Origin: Bacteroidota bacterium
Lineage (GTDB): Bacteria; Bacteroidota; Bacteroidia; Bacteroidales; JADFUO01
Assembly: GCA_015222115.1 (NCBI GenBank)
Contig: JADFUO010000281.1
Location: 1 to 7,222, forward strand
Length of the DNA stretch: 7,222 bases
Direction of reading: 5' to 3'
Below, in pieces: positions 1 to 6,381 of this stretch. Position numbers and translations under genes: made by a program. Under the pieces are notes generated by a model. It saw only the letters and a list, made by a program, of their open reading frames with translations. It did no database searches and had not been told where the DNA came from. The first letter of the stretch is position 1. The number at the start of each line of letters is the position of its first letter.

Positions 1-67
1 AACCAATACTTTGCTAAAAAAAAAAGTTTTACAGGATAATAGTATAAATTATTAATGAATTATTTAG

Positions 68-706
68 TTACTTTCTTCCAAAGTCAGCAGGGATCTCTCC
101 CCATGCTGCGGTTTCCCATTTAAGAATTTTATTAGGAAAGGTATTATTGTGAAGCCAGTTAATTGCCCTGTCAACTAATTTAAATAATTCTTCATTTTGA
201 TGTGTTCTTTCTAATTTGGTCTTCACAACTTTTGTTTTCACCCATTTAATTGCTGTCCTTGAATCGGAATATATTGGAATATTGCTTTTTATTTTCTTCA
301 GGTAAGCCAAGCCATGAACAAGTGCTAAAAATTCACCTATATTAACAGTTCCTTCGGGAAAAGGTCCTTGTCTGAACAATTCTATTCCTGTTTTAGTATC
401 AACACCACGGTATTCCAGTATTCCGGGATTGCCACTGCAAGCAGCATCAACAGATAAACTATCAGGAATGGATTTACCTATTAACATTTTTTGTTCTTCA
501 GTCAATTCGCTTATAAAAATATTATTCCCTATAAATTGCCCGCTTTCGCTTTTAAATGCTTTTTCTGCAAGCTCTTTACTCTTAAACGACTTATATACAG
601 CCCCGGTATAACCCTTTATTTGTTTCTCACATTCTGTCCAGCTTGTAAAAACACCGGTTTCCCTGCCTTTCCAGACTACATAATATTTTTGATTTTTCTT
701 TGCCAT
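68..706 (-). CDS. Ribonuclease HI with N-terminal viroplasmin/hybrid-binding domain
   Basis: This 212-residue protein is expected to cut the RNA strand of RNA-DNA hybrids, removing primers and R-loops in the cytoplasm. Residues about 6-51 form the small hybrid-binding (caulimovirus viroplasmin-like) domain, seen as YYVVWKGRETGVF followed by a W-x-E-C-E-x-Q-I-K-G-Y segment and GAVYKSF. A linker of about 30 residues follows. The RNase H fold runs from about 83 to the end. The four metal-binding acidic residues are visible: D87 in SVDAACSGNPG, E125 in NIGEFLALVHG, D148 in IYSDS and D208 in GEIPADFGRK. The flexible catalytic histidine loop of the E. coli enzyme is not obvious; the C-terminus instead has the compact WETAAWGEIPADFGRK ending, which I recall as usual for Bacteroidota homologues. 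The start is ATG at 706, with no Shine-Dalgarno, and the stop is TAA. The gene stands alone, divergent from gldH. The family call is firm; rnhA is the likely name but I leave it blank because several RNase H paralogues exist in these genomes. Confidence 0.93.
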   Translation of the reverse strand: MAKKNQKYYVVWKGRETGVFTSWTECEKQIKGYTGAVYKSFKSKELAEKAFKSESGQFIGNNIFISELTEEQKMLIGKSIPDSLSVDAACSGNPGILEYRGVDTKTGIELFRQGPFPEGTVNIGEFLALVHGLAYLKKIKSNIPIYSDSRTAIKWVKTKVVKTKLERTHQNEELFKLVDRAINWLHNNTFPNKILKWETAAWGEIPADFGRK

Positions 707-807
707 AATTACTTATTAATTTAGCAAAATTATTAATATCTTTGTAACTAATCAGTATTAAATTAACAATTAAAATTTCTTGACAAATATTATTATTGAA
801 TTGGGAA

Positions 808-918
808 ATTCATACGGACGTCCTGCGGTCGTAATGGAAATAGGGGAAATAAGGGAAATACCTTTATACTTTATACCCTTATACCTTTATACCCCCTATG
901 ACCGAAGGGCATCCAAAT
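808..918. repeat. Dispersed repeat family A, copy 1, with imperfect inverted ends
   Basis: The outer arms are GGACGTCCTGCGGTCGTA (816-833) and TATGACCGAAGGGCATCC (897-914). The second is the reverse complement of the first at 14 of 18 positions, and two of the four mismatches would be G-T wobbles. Inside, a purine-rich half (ATAGGGGAAATAAGGGA, 840-856) is followed by a pyrimidine-rich half (CTTATACCTTTATACCC, 878-894). Both 17-mers recur identically, in the same order and orientation, at 5518-5534 and 5552-5568. It has no coding capacity. It could be a small non-autonomous mobile element or an extragenic palindrome; mobility is inferred. Confidence 0.75.
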
Positions 919-1021
919 GGATACCAAATTCAAAATCTTTATGTAACTTTGTGTAAGACTTTTTAATAACTTAACGTGAGTTCGGGATTAGTTTCTTTAT
1001 GTGTTTTTTTTAATCATAAGA

Positions 1022-1039
1022 AATCTGCGCCAATCTGCG
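1022..1039 (+). repeat. Short tandem repeat of AATCTGCG in the gldH leader
   Basis: The octamer AATCTGCG occurs at 1022-1029 and again at 1032-1039, a 10-base period, ending 26 bases before the gldH start codon. Text of the form 'aatctgcg-n-n-aatctgcg' is something I recall from intergenic regions of many environmental bacterial genomes, but that is memory rather than a search. It may lie within the gldH mRNA leader. Confidence 0.5.
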
Positions 1040-1065
1040 TCAAAATAAAGAGAATCTTTAAAAAA

Positions 1066-1530
1066 ATGAGAAATTGGGGTTTTACTGTCTTTCTGCTTCT
1101 TTTGATCTTAACTGCATGTAGTCCGGATAAGATTTATGAAAAGCATATAAAATTTGAAAATTATTCATGGAACCGTTTTAAAGCCGTGCAATTTGAAGTC
1201 CCGGTTGAAGACATTAAAAGCAATTACAATTTTTATTTCGCCATAAAGCATATCACACAATATCCATATAAAAACCTTAGAATAAATCTTACGATTCATA
1301 CTCCTTCAGGCGAAGTCAGAACCATGGATTATGCCCTTAAATTAAAAGATAATAAGGGAAATTTTTTTGGCAAAACAACAGGTGATACATGTTATATTTC
1401 CATACTTCTGAGAAAAGATTTTCTATTCAGTAAAAAAGGCATTTGTAAATTTGAAATTGACAATCTTATGCCCAAAATTGAAACACCGGGCATTATGGAA
1501 ATCGGTCTGATAGTGGAAAGGTCTGATTAA
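1066..1530 (+). CDS. gldH: Gliding motility lipoprotein GldH
   Basis: This is a 154-residue lipoprotein. GldH is one of the Gld lipoproteins required for gliding in Flavobacterium johnsoniae and is also found in many non-gliding Bacteroidota; its biochemical role is not defined. The N-terminus MRNWGFTVFLLLLILTAC is a lipoprotein signal with lipobox L15-T16-A17-C18, so the mature protein starts at Cys18 and is probably anchored in the envelope. The mature part has the family's layout: a short D-x-I-Y-E segment after the Cys, a 'KAVQFEVPVEDIKSNYNFYF' strand region, 'YPYKNLRINLTIHTPSG', and a closing 'PGIMEIGLIVERS' strand. Length fits the family (about 150-165). I chose ATG at 1066 over the in-frame GTG at 976 because it places the hydrophobic segment at the N-terminus. 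The gene is monocistronic here and convergent with ribF; its stop directly abuts a repeat element. In other Bacteroidota gldH often sits near ricT and penicillin-binding-protein genes, but neither is present here. Confidence 0.85.
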   Translation: MRNWGFTVFLLLLILTACSPDKIYEKHIKFENYSWNRFKAVQFEVPVEDIKSNYNFYFAIKHITQYPYKNLRINLTIHTPSGEVRTMDYALKLKDNKGNFFGKTTGDTCYISILLRKDFLFSKKGICKFEIDNLMPKIETPGIMEIGLIVERSD

Positions 1531-1622
1531 TTAGTGTTCGTCCATAAACTAAGCATTTAGAATTTTTTAAAAATGACAAATTTCAAGCACCAAATTTTTT
1601 TGACTTTCTGGACTAACTCTAA
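1531..1622. repeat. Dispersed repeat family B, copy 1 (fills the gldH-ribF gap)
   Basis: The left end TTAGTGTTCGTCCA (1531-1544) and right end TGGACTAACTCTAA (1609-1622) are inverted repeats matching at 12 of 14 positions. They enclose an AT-rich centre containing AAGCACCAAAT (1585-1595). The element begins on the base after the gldH stop codon, and its last bases include the ribF stop codon (1619-1621, minus strand). A diverged second copy lies upstream of ribF at about 2575-2725. Lying between convergent genes, the inverted ends could help end transcription, but the loop is long (64 bases) and no classical terminator with a T-run is present. Confidence 0.6.
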
Positions 1623-2545
1623 TTTATTATCCCATGAACCGTTTCTTTATCTTTAAATAACTGCAACCTCAACGCATCCAAATCTTTGAATTTCCGTTCA
1701 TCACGTATGCGGTCAATAAAAAATATTGTGATGGTATCACCGTAAATATTTTTATCAAAATCAAAAATATGAACTTCTATTGTCAGGTCACCATGGTCAA
1801 TCGTCGGACGGAATCCTATGTTTCCCATTCCTTTGAATAACTTTCCGTTCCATTCAATCCTGCAAGCATAAACGCCATTTGCAGCTATTAATTTATATTC
1901 ATTTTCAACATCAATATTTGCAGTAGGAAAACCAATTGTATGTCCTATTCTGCTTCCATGCACCACTTTTCCGGTTATTGAATAATCATAACCTAACAAT
2001 TCATTTGCTTTGCGAATTTTGCCTTCATTCAGTGCCTTTCGGATTTTTGTTGAACTGATAGCTATGTTTTTCACGTCCTGTGCCGGAATTTTTTCTACTT
2101 TAAATCCGTATTTTCTTCCTAAATCAAATAGATTTTTAAAATCCCCAAGTCGGTTCTTTCCAAAATGATGGTTATAACCAATCACTAATTTTTTTGTCTT
2201 TACTTTATCAACAACAATATTCTTAATAAATTCTTCTGAGGTTTGTCTTGAAAATTCTTTTGTAAATGGTATAATTATCAGATGGTCAATACCTTCTTTT
2301 TCCAAAAGCTCAAATTTTCTTTTTTGTGTATTGATAATTTTAAATTTTTTACTGTCGGGATGAATTATCAAACGGGGATGAGGGTGAAAAGTTATCAAAA
2401 CGGTTTCTCCGTTATTTTTACGGGCTTCTTCTGTCATTCGTTTAATAATTTTTTGATGACCGATATGAACGCCGTCAAATGTGCCGACAGTCACAACAGG
2501 ATAATCAACACCTTTAAACTCGTCTATGTTTTTATAGATTTTCAC
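1619..2545 (-). CDS. ribF: Bifunctional riboflavin kinase / FAD synthetase
   Basis: RibF phosphorylates riboflavin to FMN and then adenylates FMN to FAD in the cytoplasm. All 308 residues, the usual length, are present. The N-terminal nucleotidyltransferase domain (about 1-180) shows GTFDGVHIGH at 21-30, FHPHP at 53-57 and ISSTKIR at 163-169. The C-terminal riboflavin kinase domain shows TGKVVHG at 191-197, GFPTAN at 205-210 (T208 and N210 being the Mg/ATP-binding pair), NGVYA at 223-227, GNIGFRPTI at 241-249, and IEVHIFDFDKNIYGD at 256-270 with E257 as the likely catalytic base. Residue 202 is His (codon CAT) where an Arg is usual just before the GFPTAN strand (G-R-T-I-G-F-P-T-A-N). The start is GTG at 2545: an in-frame TAG lies only nine codons upstream (2570-2572) with no ATG between, so GTG is well supported. 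The gene is alone, convergent with gldH, divergent from the lamin-tail gene, and bracketed by two family-B repeats. No FMN riboswitch was recognised upstream. Confidence 0.96.
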   Translation of the reverse strand: MKIYKNIDEFKGVDYPVVTVGTFDGVHIGHQKIIKRMTEEARKNNGETVLITFHPHPRLIIHPDSKKFKIINTQKRKFELLEKEGIDHLIIIPFTKEFSRQTSEEFIKNIVVDKVKTKKLVIGYNHHFGKNRLGDFKNLFDLGRKYGFKVEKIPAQDVKNIAISSTKIRKALNEGKIRKANELLGYDYSITGKVVHGSRIGHTIGFPTANIDVENEYKLIAANGVYACRIEWNGKLFKGMGNIGFRPTIDHGDLTIEVHIFDFDKNIYGDTITIFFIDRIRDERKFKDLDALRLQLFKDKETVHGIIN

Positions 2546-2574
2546 ACTAATATCGTTAGTTTTATATAACTAAT

Positions 2575-2725
2575 TGAAGTCCGTCAATAAATCAGGAATT
2601 TAGATTTTTCAATAAAAAATAATAAATTATGCCAAATGTTTTCCTTCTGGACAAGCCTCAATCCCGATAGCTATTGGGATTTGGTGCTTTGCTTTAAAAA
2701 ATATTTTGACATTCTTGACTAACAT
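2575..2725. repeat. Dispersed repeat family B, copy 2, interrupted by a palindrome
   Basis: Reading plus strand, this stretch follows copy 1 (1531-1622) in order and orientation. GTCCGTCAATAAA aligns with GTTCGTCCATAAA, then ATTTAGA, runs of T and A, CCAAATGTTTT and CTTCTGGAC all have counterparts. The match breaks at 2653, where a GATAGCTAT palindrome sits, and a second tail, TTTTGACATTCTTGACTAAC (2705-2724), again matches copy 1's TTTTGACTTTCTGGACTAAC (1597-1616) at 18 of 20 positions. This looks like a copy into which a palindromic unit has been inserted or recombined. The alignment was made by eye, with gaps. Confidence 0.5.
2653..2689. repeat. Extragenic palindrome with core CCCGATAGCTATTGGG
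   Basis: The two halves of 2660-2681 are complementary over 11 positions with a single G-T wobble, centred between 2670 and 2671. The stem extends outward through an internal loop to AAGC (2653-2656) pairing with GCTT (2686-2689). The same core recurs, perfectly palindromic, at 6546-6565. I recall GATAGCTATCGGGATT-type palindromes as dispersed intergenic repeats in Bacteroidota genomes. The right flank carries ATTTGGTGCTT (2679-2689), the reverse complement of AAGCACCAAAT found in family-B copy 1. Confidence 0.7.
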
Positions 2726-2813
2726 TTATTAATTTATAGATAACTAAATTTAAATTCACGCAAAAATAGTATATTTAAAATTTTGGAAACATTTTTTCGT
2801 AAAAAAAATAATA

Positions 2814-5438
2814 ATGCTTAATCAAATCCGAAATTATTCTGCAAAAACAATTTGTTTGTTTATCCCGATTCTACTTTTACCTTTTACAGGTCTTTCACAA
2901 ATTAATGAAAATTTTTCTGATGGTGATTTTACCAATAATCCCACCTGGGTTGGAGATGCCGGACAGTTTCAAATCAATTCATCAGATCAGTTACAATTAA
3001 ACTCATCAGATGTGGGTGAATCTTATCTTTCAACCGAAAATTATTTGATCAATGAAACCGAGTGGAGATTTTGGATAAAACTTTCATTCAGCCCATCAGG
3101 AAATAACAATACAAGGGTTTATCTGGTTTCTGATAACCCAGATTTAAAAGAACCTCTTAACGGTTATTTTCTTCAATTTGGTGAAGCAGGTTCTGATGAT
3201 GCTATCGAGTTGTTTAAACAAACCGGTGATGAAATTACTTCTGTTTGCAGGGGAACTGATGGATTAATATCCGGTTCATTCTATATAACGGTTAAGGTTA
3301 TCAGGAATAATATCGGTTTATGGGAGGTTTATGCTGACCCTTCGGGTGGTTCAAGCTTTCAGTTAGAAGCAAGCGGAACAGACAATTCGATAAATTCCAC
3401 AAATTATTTCGGGGTTTTTTGCAAATATACCGGAAGTAACAGCAAAAAAATGTACTTCGATGATTTTTACATCGGACCAATAATTATAGATACTATTCCC
3501 CCTAAAATTTCTATAATCAATGTTGTTTCACAGAAAAATCTTGATATTATATTTTCCGAAAGTGTTGATTTAGAATCTTCTGAAACGCTGAGTAATTATG
3601 TTGTCAATAATAGTATTGGAAATCCTGCTCAAGCAATCAGGGATGAAAACAATTTTTCTCTGGTGCACTTAAGTTTCTCAAATAATTTTGATGTTGGCAT
3701 TATTTATTCATTAACTATAACAAACGTTGAAGACCTGTCTGAAAATGCAATTACATCTGCTATCCAAACATTTGTTTATTATTTTTCTGCACCTTACGAT
3801 ATCGTTATCAATGAAATCATGGCAGACCCAAATCCACCGGTTTCCCTCCCTGAATATGAATATATTGAATTATTCAACAACACCGGTTTTCCATTAAATT
3901 TAGAAGAATGGACAATTACAATTGGTTCAAGTACAAAAACCTTTCCTGATATTTCAATTGAGTCTAATGGTTATTTGATCTTAGCTAAAGATGCTGCCGA
4001 ACCCGAACTATCAAATTATGGCCGGTTTGTTAGTTTTTCAGGTTTTTCTCTTACTAATTCCGGACAAACTATCATATTACAAAACAAAGAAGGAGAAATA
4101 ATTTCACTGGTTTCATATTCTGATGAATGGTATAAAAATCCTGAAAAAGAAAATGGCGGCTGGTCGCTGGAACAAATTGATCCTCTTAGTCCATGCATGG
4201 AATCAGACAACTGGAAGGCTTCAAATAATCCGGAAGGGGGAACACCCGGTAAGATCAATTCCGTTAATGCTGTAAATGATTTTCCCCCACAACTATCACG
4301 AATAATTTGTATTGACAGCTTAAGCTTTCAGTTATTTTTTACCCAGTTAATGGATGGTTCTTCTTTAAACAATTTACAGTCTTTTAATGTTGATAAAGGA
4401 ATAGGTAACCCTGTTAATGTTATTCCTGTTGACCCGGATTATAAATCTGTTATTCTTGAATTTCCAATCCCATTACAAAAAGGTATAATTTATACTTTAA
4501 TTATAACTGATACCTTAACAAACTGTATTGGTCAGATTCTGCCTGTTAATAGTAATCTTTTATTGGGGGTTCCTGAAACAGCCGTTTCAAACGACATATC
4601 AATAAATGAAATATTATTTAATCCTAAAGGAAATGGGGTTGATTATGTTGAGCTTTATAACAGATCAAATAAAGTGATTGATTTGAAAGAACTTACAGTC
4701 TCATCTGTTAAAATAACCCTTCCAAACCCTCCGGATACTATTACAAAAGATATTTCAGTAAAAGGATTTCTTATGTTTCCGGAAAATTATCTTGTCTTAA
4801 CCAAAAATCCGGATATAGTCAAACAGCAATACTATACTTCAAACCCTGATGGGTTCATTAAAATTGAATCTCTTCCGGCTTTTAACAATGACAAAGGCAC
4901 TGTAATAATTTCTGATAAAAGCAAAAATGTGATTGATGTGTTTTCATATAATGAGGACATGCAATATCCCCTGTTTAATTATTTGGATGGCGTTGCTCTG
5001 GAAAGAATAAATTATAACAGACCAGCACAAGACGAAACCAATTGGCATTCTGCTGCTGAAAACGTTGGTTTTGGCACGCCTGCTTATAAAAATTCACAGT
5101 TTGTTGAAATGGAAAATATTGAAGACCAGATTACGATTTCTCCTGATATTTTCTCACCAGATGCTGATGGACATGATGATGTTCTAAATATTTATTATGA
5201 ATTTAATGAACCCGGTTATACTGCAAATATTAGCATTTACGACTCAAAGGGCAGACTTGTTAAATATTTGATTAAAAATGAATTGCTCGGAACCAAAGGA
5301 GCGTTTTCTTGGGATGGGATAACCAAAAATAACCAAAAGGCGAACATCGGAATCTACATTATTTATATTGAGGTTTTTGACCTGAATGGAAATGTAAAAC
5401 ACTATAAAAAGACAGGAGTTTTAGGAAGTCGCCTGTAG
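2814..5438 (+). CDS. Secreted lamin-tail-domain protein with FlgD-like C-terminal domain
   Basis: An 874-residue exported protein; its exact function is unknown. Residues 1-28 are a Sec signal (KTICLFIPILLLPFTGLS), with cleavage likely before Gln29. Residues about 30-222 look like a concanavalin-A-type beta-sandwich (ENFSDGDFTNNPTW... opening, FDDFYIGP close). Then a two-module unit occurs twice: an Ig-like domain (about 228-322 and 490-584; DTIPPKISII / NDFPPQLSRI starts, ending in GIIYSLTIT / GIIYTLIIT) followed by a lamin tail domain (about 327-483 and 592-759; IVINEIMADPNP...YIELFNNTG / ISINEILFNPKG...YVELYNRSN). Each lamin tail unit closes with a W/V-x-L-E-x-I/N ... N-W ... G-T-P motif. 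Residues about 772-872 form an FlgD/CHU_C-like beta domain with a probable Ca-binding SPDADGHDD loop (781-789), IYDSKGRLVKYL, WDG and GIYIIYIEVFD. This last domain may serve as a type IX secretion signal, but it is not a clear match to either known sorting-domain type. A cell-surface or adhesive role is inferred from the domains only. The start is ATG at 2814 behind an A-rich stretch. It is monocistronic. Confidence 0.85.
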   Translation: MLNQIRNYSAKTICLFIPILLLPFTGLSQINENFSDGDFTNNPTWVGDAGQFQINSSDQLQLNSSDVGESYLSTENYLINETEWRFWIKLSFSPSGNNNTRVYLVSDNPDLKEPLNGYFLQFGEAGSDDAIELFKQTGDEITSVCRGTDGLISGSFYITVKVIRNNIGLWEVYADPSGGSSFQLEASGTDNSINSTNYFGVFCKYTGSNSKKMYFDDFYIGPIIIDTIPPKISIINVVSQKNLDIIFSESVDLESSETLSNYVVNNSIGNPAQAIRDENNFSLVHLSFSNNFDVGIIYSLTITNVEDLSENAITSAIQTFVYYFSAPYDIVINEIMADPNPPVSLPEYEYIELFNNTGFPLNLEEWTITIGSSTKTFPDISIESNGYLILAKDAAEPELSNYGRFVSFSGFSLTNSGQTIILQNKEGEIISLVSYSDEWYKNPEKENGGWSLEQIDPLSPCMESDNWKASNNPEGGTPGKINSVNAVNDFPPQLSRIICIDSLSFQLFFTQLMDGSSLNNLQSFNVDKGIGNPVNVIPVDPDYKSVILEFPIPLQKGIIYTLIITDTLTNCIGQILPVNSNLLLGVPETAVSNDISINEILFNPKGNGVDYVELYNRSNKVIDLKELTVSSVKITLPNPPDTITKDISVKGFLMFPENYLVLTKNPDIVKQQYYTSNPDGFIKIESLPAFNNDKGTVIISDKSKNVIDVFSYNEDMQYPLFNYLDGVALERINYNRPAQDETNWHSAAENVGFGTPAYKNSQFVEMENIEDQITISPDIFSPDADGHDDVLNIYYEFNEPGYTANISIYDSKGRLVKYLIKNELLGTKGAFSWDGITKNNQKANIGIYIIYIEVFDLNGNVKHYKKTGVLGSRL

Positions 5439-5446
5439 CTTTTCCA

Positions 5447-5458
5447 TATCAATTGATA
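5447..5458. repeat. Perfect 12-bp palindrome TATCAATTGATA after the lamin-tail gene
   Basis: The palindrome begins eight bases after the stop codon and can be flanked by a second pairing, TCCA (5443-5446) with TGGA (5461-5464). It could form a weak hairpin at the end of the transcript. There is no following T-run, so I do not call it a terminator. Confidence 0.4.
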
Positions 5459-5465
5459 ATTGGAT

Positions 5466-5534
5466 AGGGGAAATAAAGGGAATAGGGGAAATAAAGGGAA
5501 TAGGGGAAATAAAGGGAATAGGGGAAATAAGGGA
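5466..5534. repeat. 18-bp tandem repeat array, 3.8 copies
   Basis: The unit AGGGGAAATAAAGGGAAT is repeated exactly at 5466-5483, 5484-5501 and 5502-5519. A partial fourth copy at 5520-5534 has one A deleted, giving the sequence found in family-A copy 1. The array is the purine-rich half of a family-A element expanded by tandem duplication. It lies between the convergent lamin-tail and comF genes, and copy number may vary between strains. Confidence 0.95.
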
Positions 5535-5585
5535 CGCCATACCCCTATACTCTTATACCTTTATACCCTTATTCCCCTTATACCA
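5466..5585. repeat. Dispersed repeat family A, copy 2
   Basis: This copy contains the two 17-mers shared with copy 1: ATAGGGGAAATAAGGGA (5518-5534) and CTTATACCTTTATACCC (5552-5568), spaced 34 bases start to start versus 38 in copy 1. GGGGAAATAAGGG (5521-5533) can pair with CCCTTATTCCCC (5566-5577) with a one-base bulge, so the transcript or single strand can form a 12-bp stem. Unlike copy 1, no GGACG...GGTC inverted ends are apparent. It fills most of the 178-base convergent gap. Confidence 0.75.
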
Positions 5586-5616
5586 TTTTAAAAATATATC
5601 CTCAAATCCAGAGAAT

Positions 5617-6309
5617 CTAATTTGCAGCCAAGGCAATAACCGCAACACTAATTCTAACATCCGGAACTTTGAATAAGGCATTTGCACAGGCTTCAAGGGT
5701 TGAGCCTGTTGTAATTACATCATCTACCAGAAGAATATGTTTCCCGATAAGAGAATCCGTTTGTCTGACATTAAAAATTTCACTCACATTTTGCCATCTT
5801 TTAAAGCGTGATTTTTTTGTCTGTGTTTGCGATGCTATTTTACGATAAAGTGATCTTGTATCTAATTCTATTTTCATTGATCCGGATATTCCTATTGCAA
5901 ATTGCTCACTTTGATTATACCCTCTTTGTTTTTGTTTTTTCCTGTGCAGAGGAACCGGTATAACAATATCAACCGTATTAAACTGAGGCGAGTCAATCAA
6001 ATCCAAACCGTATTGTTTACCTATAAAAATCCCAATTTCTTTTTTTCCTTTGTATTTGAGTTGGTGAATAAGATGCTGTATCTTTGATCCTTTGGCAAAA
6101 TAATAACATGCCGAAGCAGACTCAATATTTACTCTCCCCCAGAAAATTTCACTTACAGGGTTATTTTTTTCAAAATGAAAATTCGTTTTTGGTAAACGAT
6201 AATTACAGAATATACAAATAACTTTCTCGTTTTTATACAAGGTGTTACCACATGATGCGCATACGCGCGGGTAAATCAGTGAAAGAAAATCATCTAAAAT
6301 ACTTATCAT
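5617..6309 (-). CDS. comF: ComF family phosphoribosyltransferase-like protein
   Basis: This is a full-length member (230 residues) of the ComF/GntX family. In naturally competent bacteria ComF works in the cytoplasm in the uptake or processing of transforming DNA; in many others its role is unproven. A four-cysteine zinc-ribbon-like N-terminus is visible (C17-x2-C20 and C32-x2-C35). The central basic segment PVPLHRKKQKQRGYNQSEQ (118-136) and the PRPP-binding loop LLVDDVITTGST (about 193-204) are the family hallmarks. The open frame extends one codon further to a TTG at 6312, but the ATG at 6309 is the natural start and numbering here uses it. The stop is TAG. It is a single gene, convergent with the lamin-tail gene. 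No other competence genes are visible, so a DNA-uptake role here is only an inference from the family. Confidence 0.92.
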   Translation of the reverse strand: MISILDDFLSLIYPRVCASCGNTLYKNEKVICIFCNYRLPKTNFHFEKNNPVSEIFWGRVNIESASACYYFAKGSKIQHLIHQLKYKGKKEIGIFIGKQYGLDLIDSPQFNTVDIVIPVPLHRKKQKQRGYNQSEQFAIGISGSMKIELDTRSLYRKIASQTQTKKSRFKRWQNVSEIFNVRQTDSLIGKHILLVDDVITTGSTLEACANALFKVPDVRISVAVIALAAN

Positions 6310-6381
6310 CAAAATAATGAATGTAGAACTTTATCATTTATACCCTAACTTATTAAATGTCACGATTAAGAAAACATCTAA

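Larger units (their letters stand above)
707..1065. other. Intergenic gap between RNase HI and gldH, filled with repeats
   Basis: These 359 bases hold no credible gene. They separate two divergently transcribed genes, so promoters for both should lie here. AT-rich unstructured text occupies about 707-807. A repeat element with inverted ends fills 808-918 and is listed separately. TAnnTTTG-like strings on the plus strand occur at 737-744 (TATCTTTG) and 944-951 (TAACTTTG). Neither has a convincing TTTG about 19-21 bases upstream, and such strings are expected by chance in DNA this AT-rich. The octamer AATCTGCG is repeated at 1022-1029 and 1032-1039, within the presumed gldH leader. An open frame from a GTG at 976 runs into gldH, but I regard it as accidental. 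Confidence 0.7.

Noticed and set aside
16..66. Possible terminator of the RNase HI gene: AT-only hairpin (45-66) and a run of ten A on the plus strand (16-25)
   Set aside because: The hairpin has no G-C pairs in its stem and the T-run on the transcribed strand lies about 20 bases further on, so it does not form a standard terminator.
737..951. TAnnTTTG motifs at 737-744 and 944-951 as gldH promoters
   Set aside because: No -33 TTTG partner at the right distance, and several such matches are expected by chance in a window this AT-rich.
976..1065. In-frame upstream extension of gldH from a GTG
   Set aside because: It would bury the lipoprotein signal 30 residues inside the protein, and the added residues read through repeat-like intergenic text.
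2558..2595. TTGACG...TATAAA string upstream of ribF on the minus strand, resembling a sigma-70 promoter
   Set aside because: Bacteroidota use a different promoter consensus, spacing is short (15), and the string lies in family-B repeat text.
4016..4258. 80-codon minus-strand open frame inside the lamin-tail gene
   Set aside because: It is antisense to a well-supported domain-containing frame and has no independent support.
5466..5534. CRISPR-like array
   Set aside because: The 18-bp units are directly adjacent with no spacers and no cas genes nearby; it is a simple tandem repeat.
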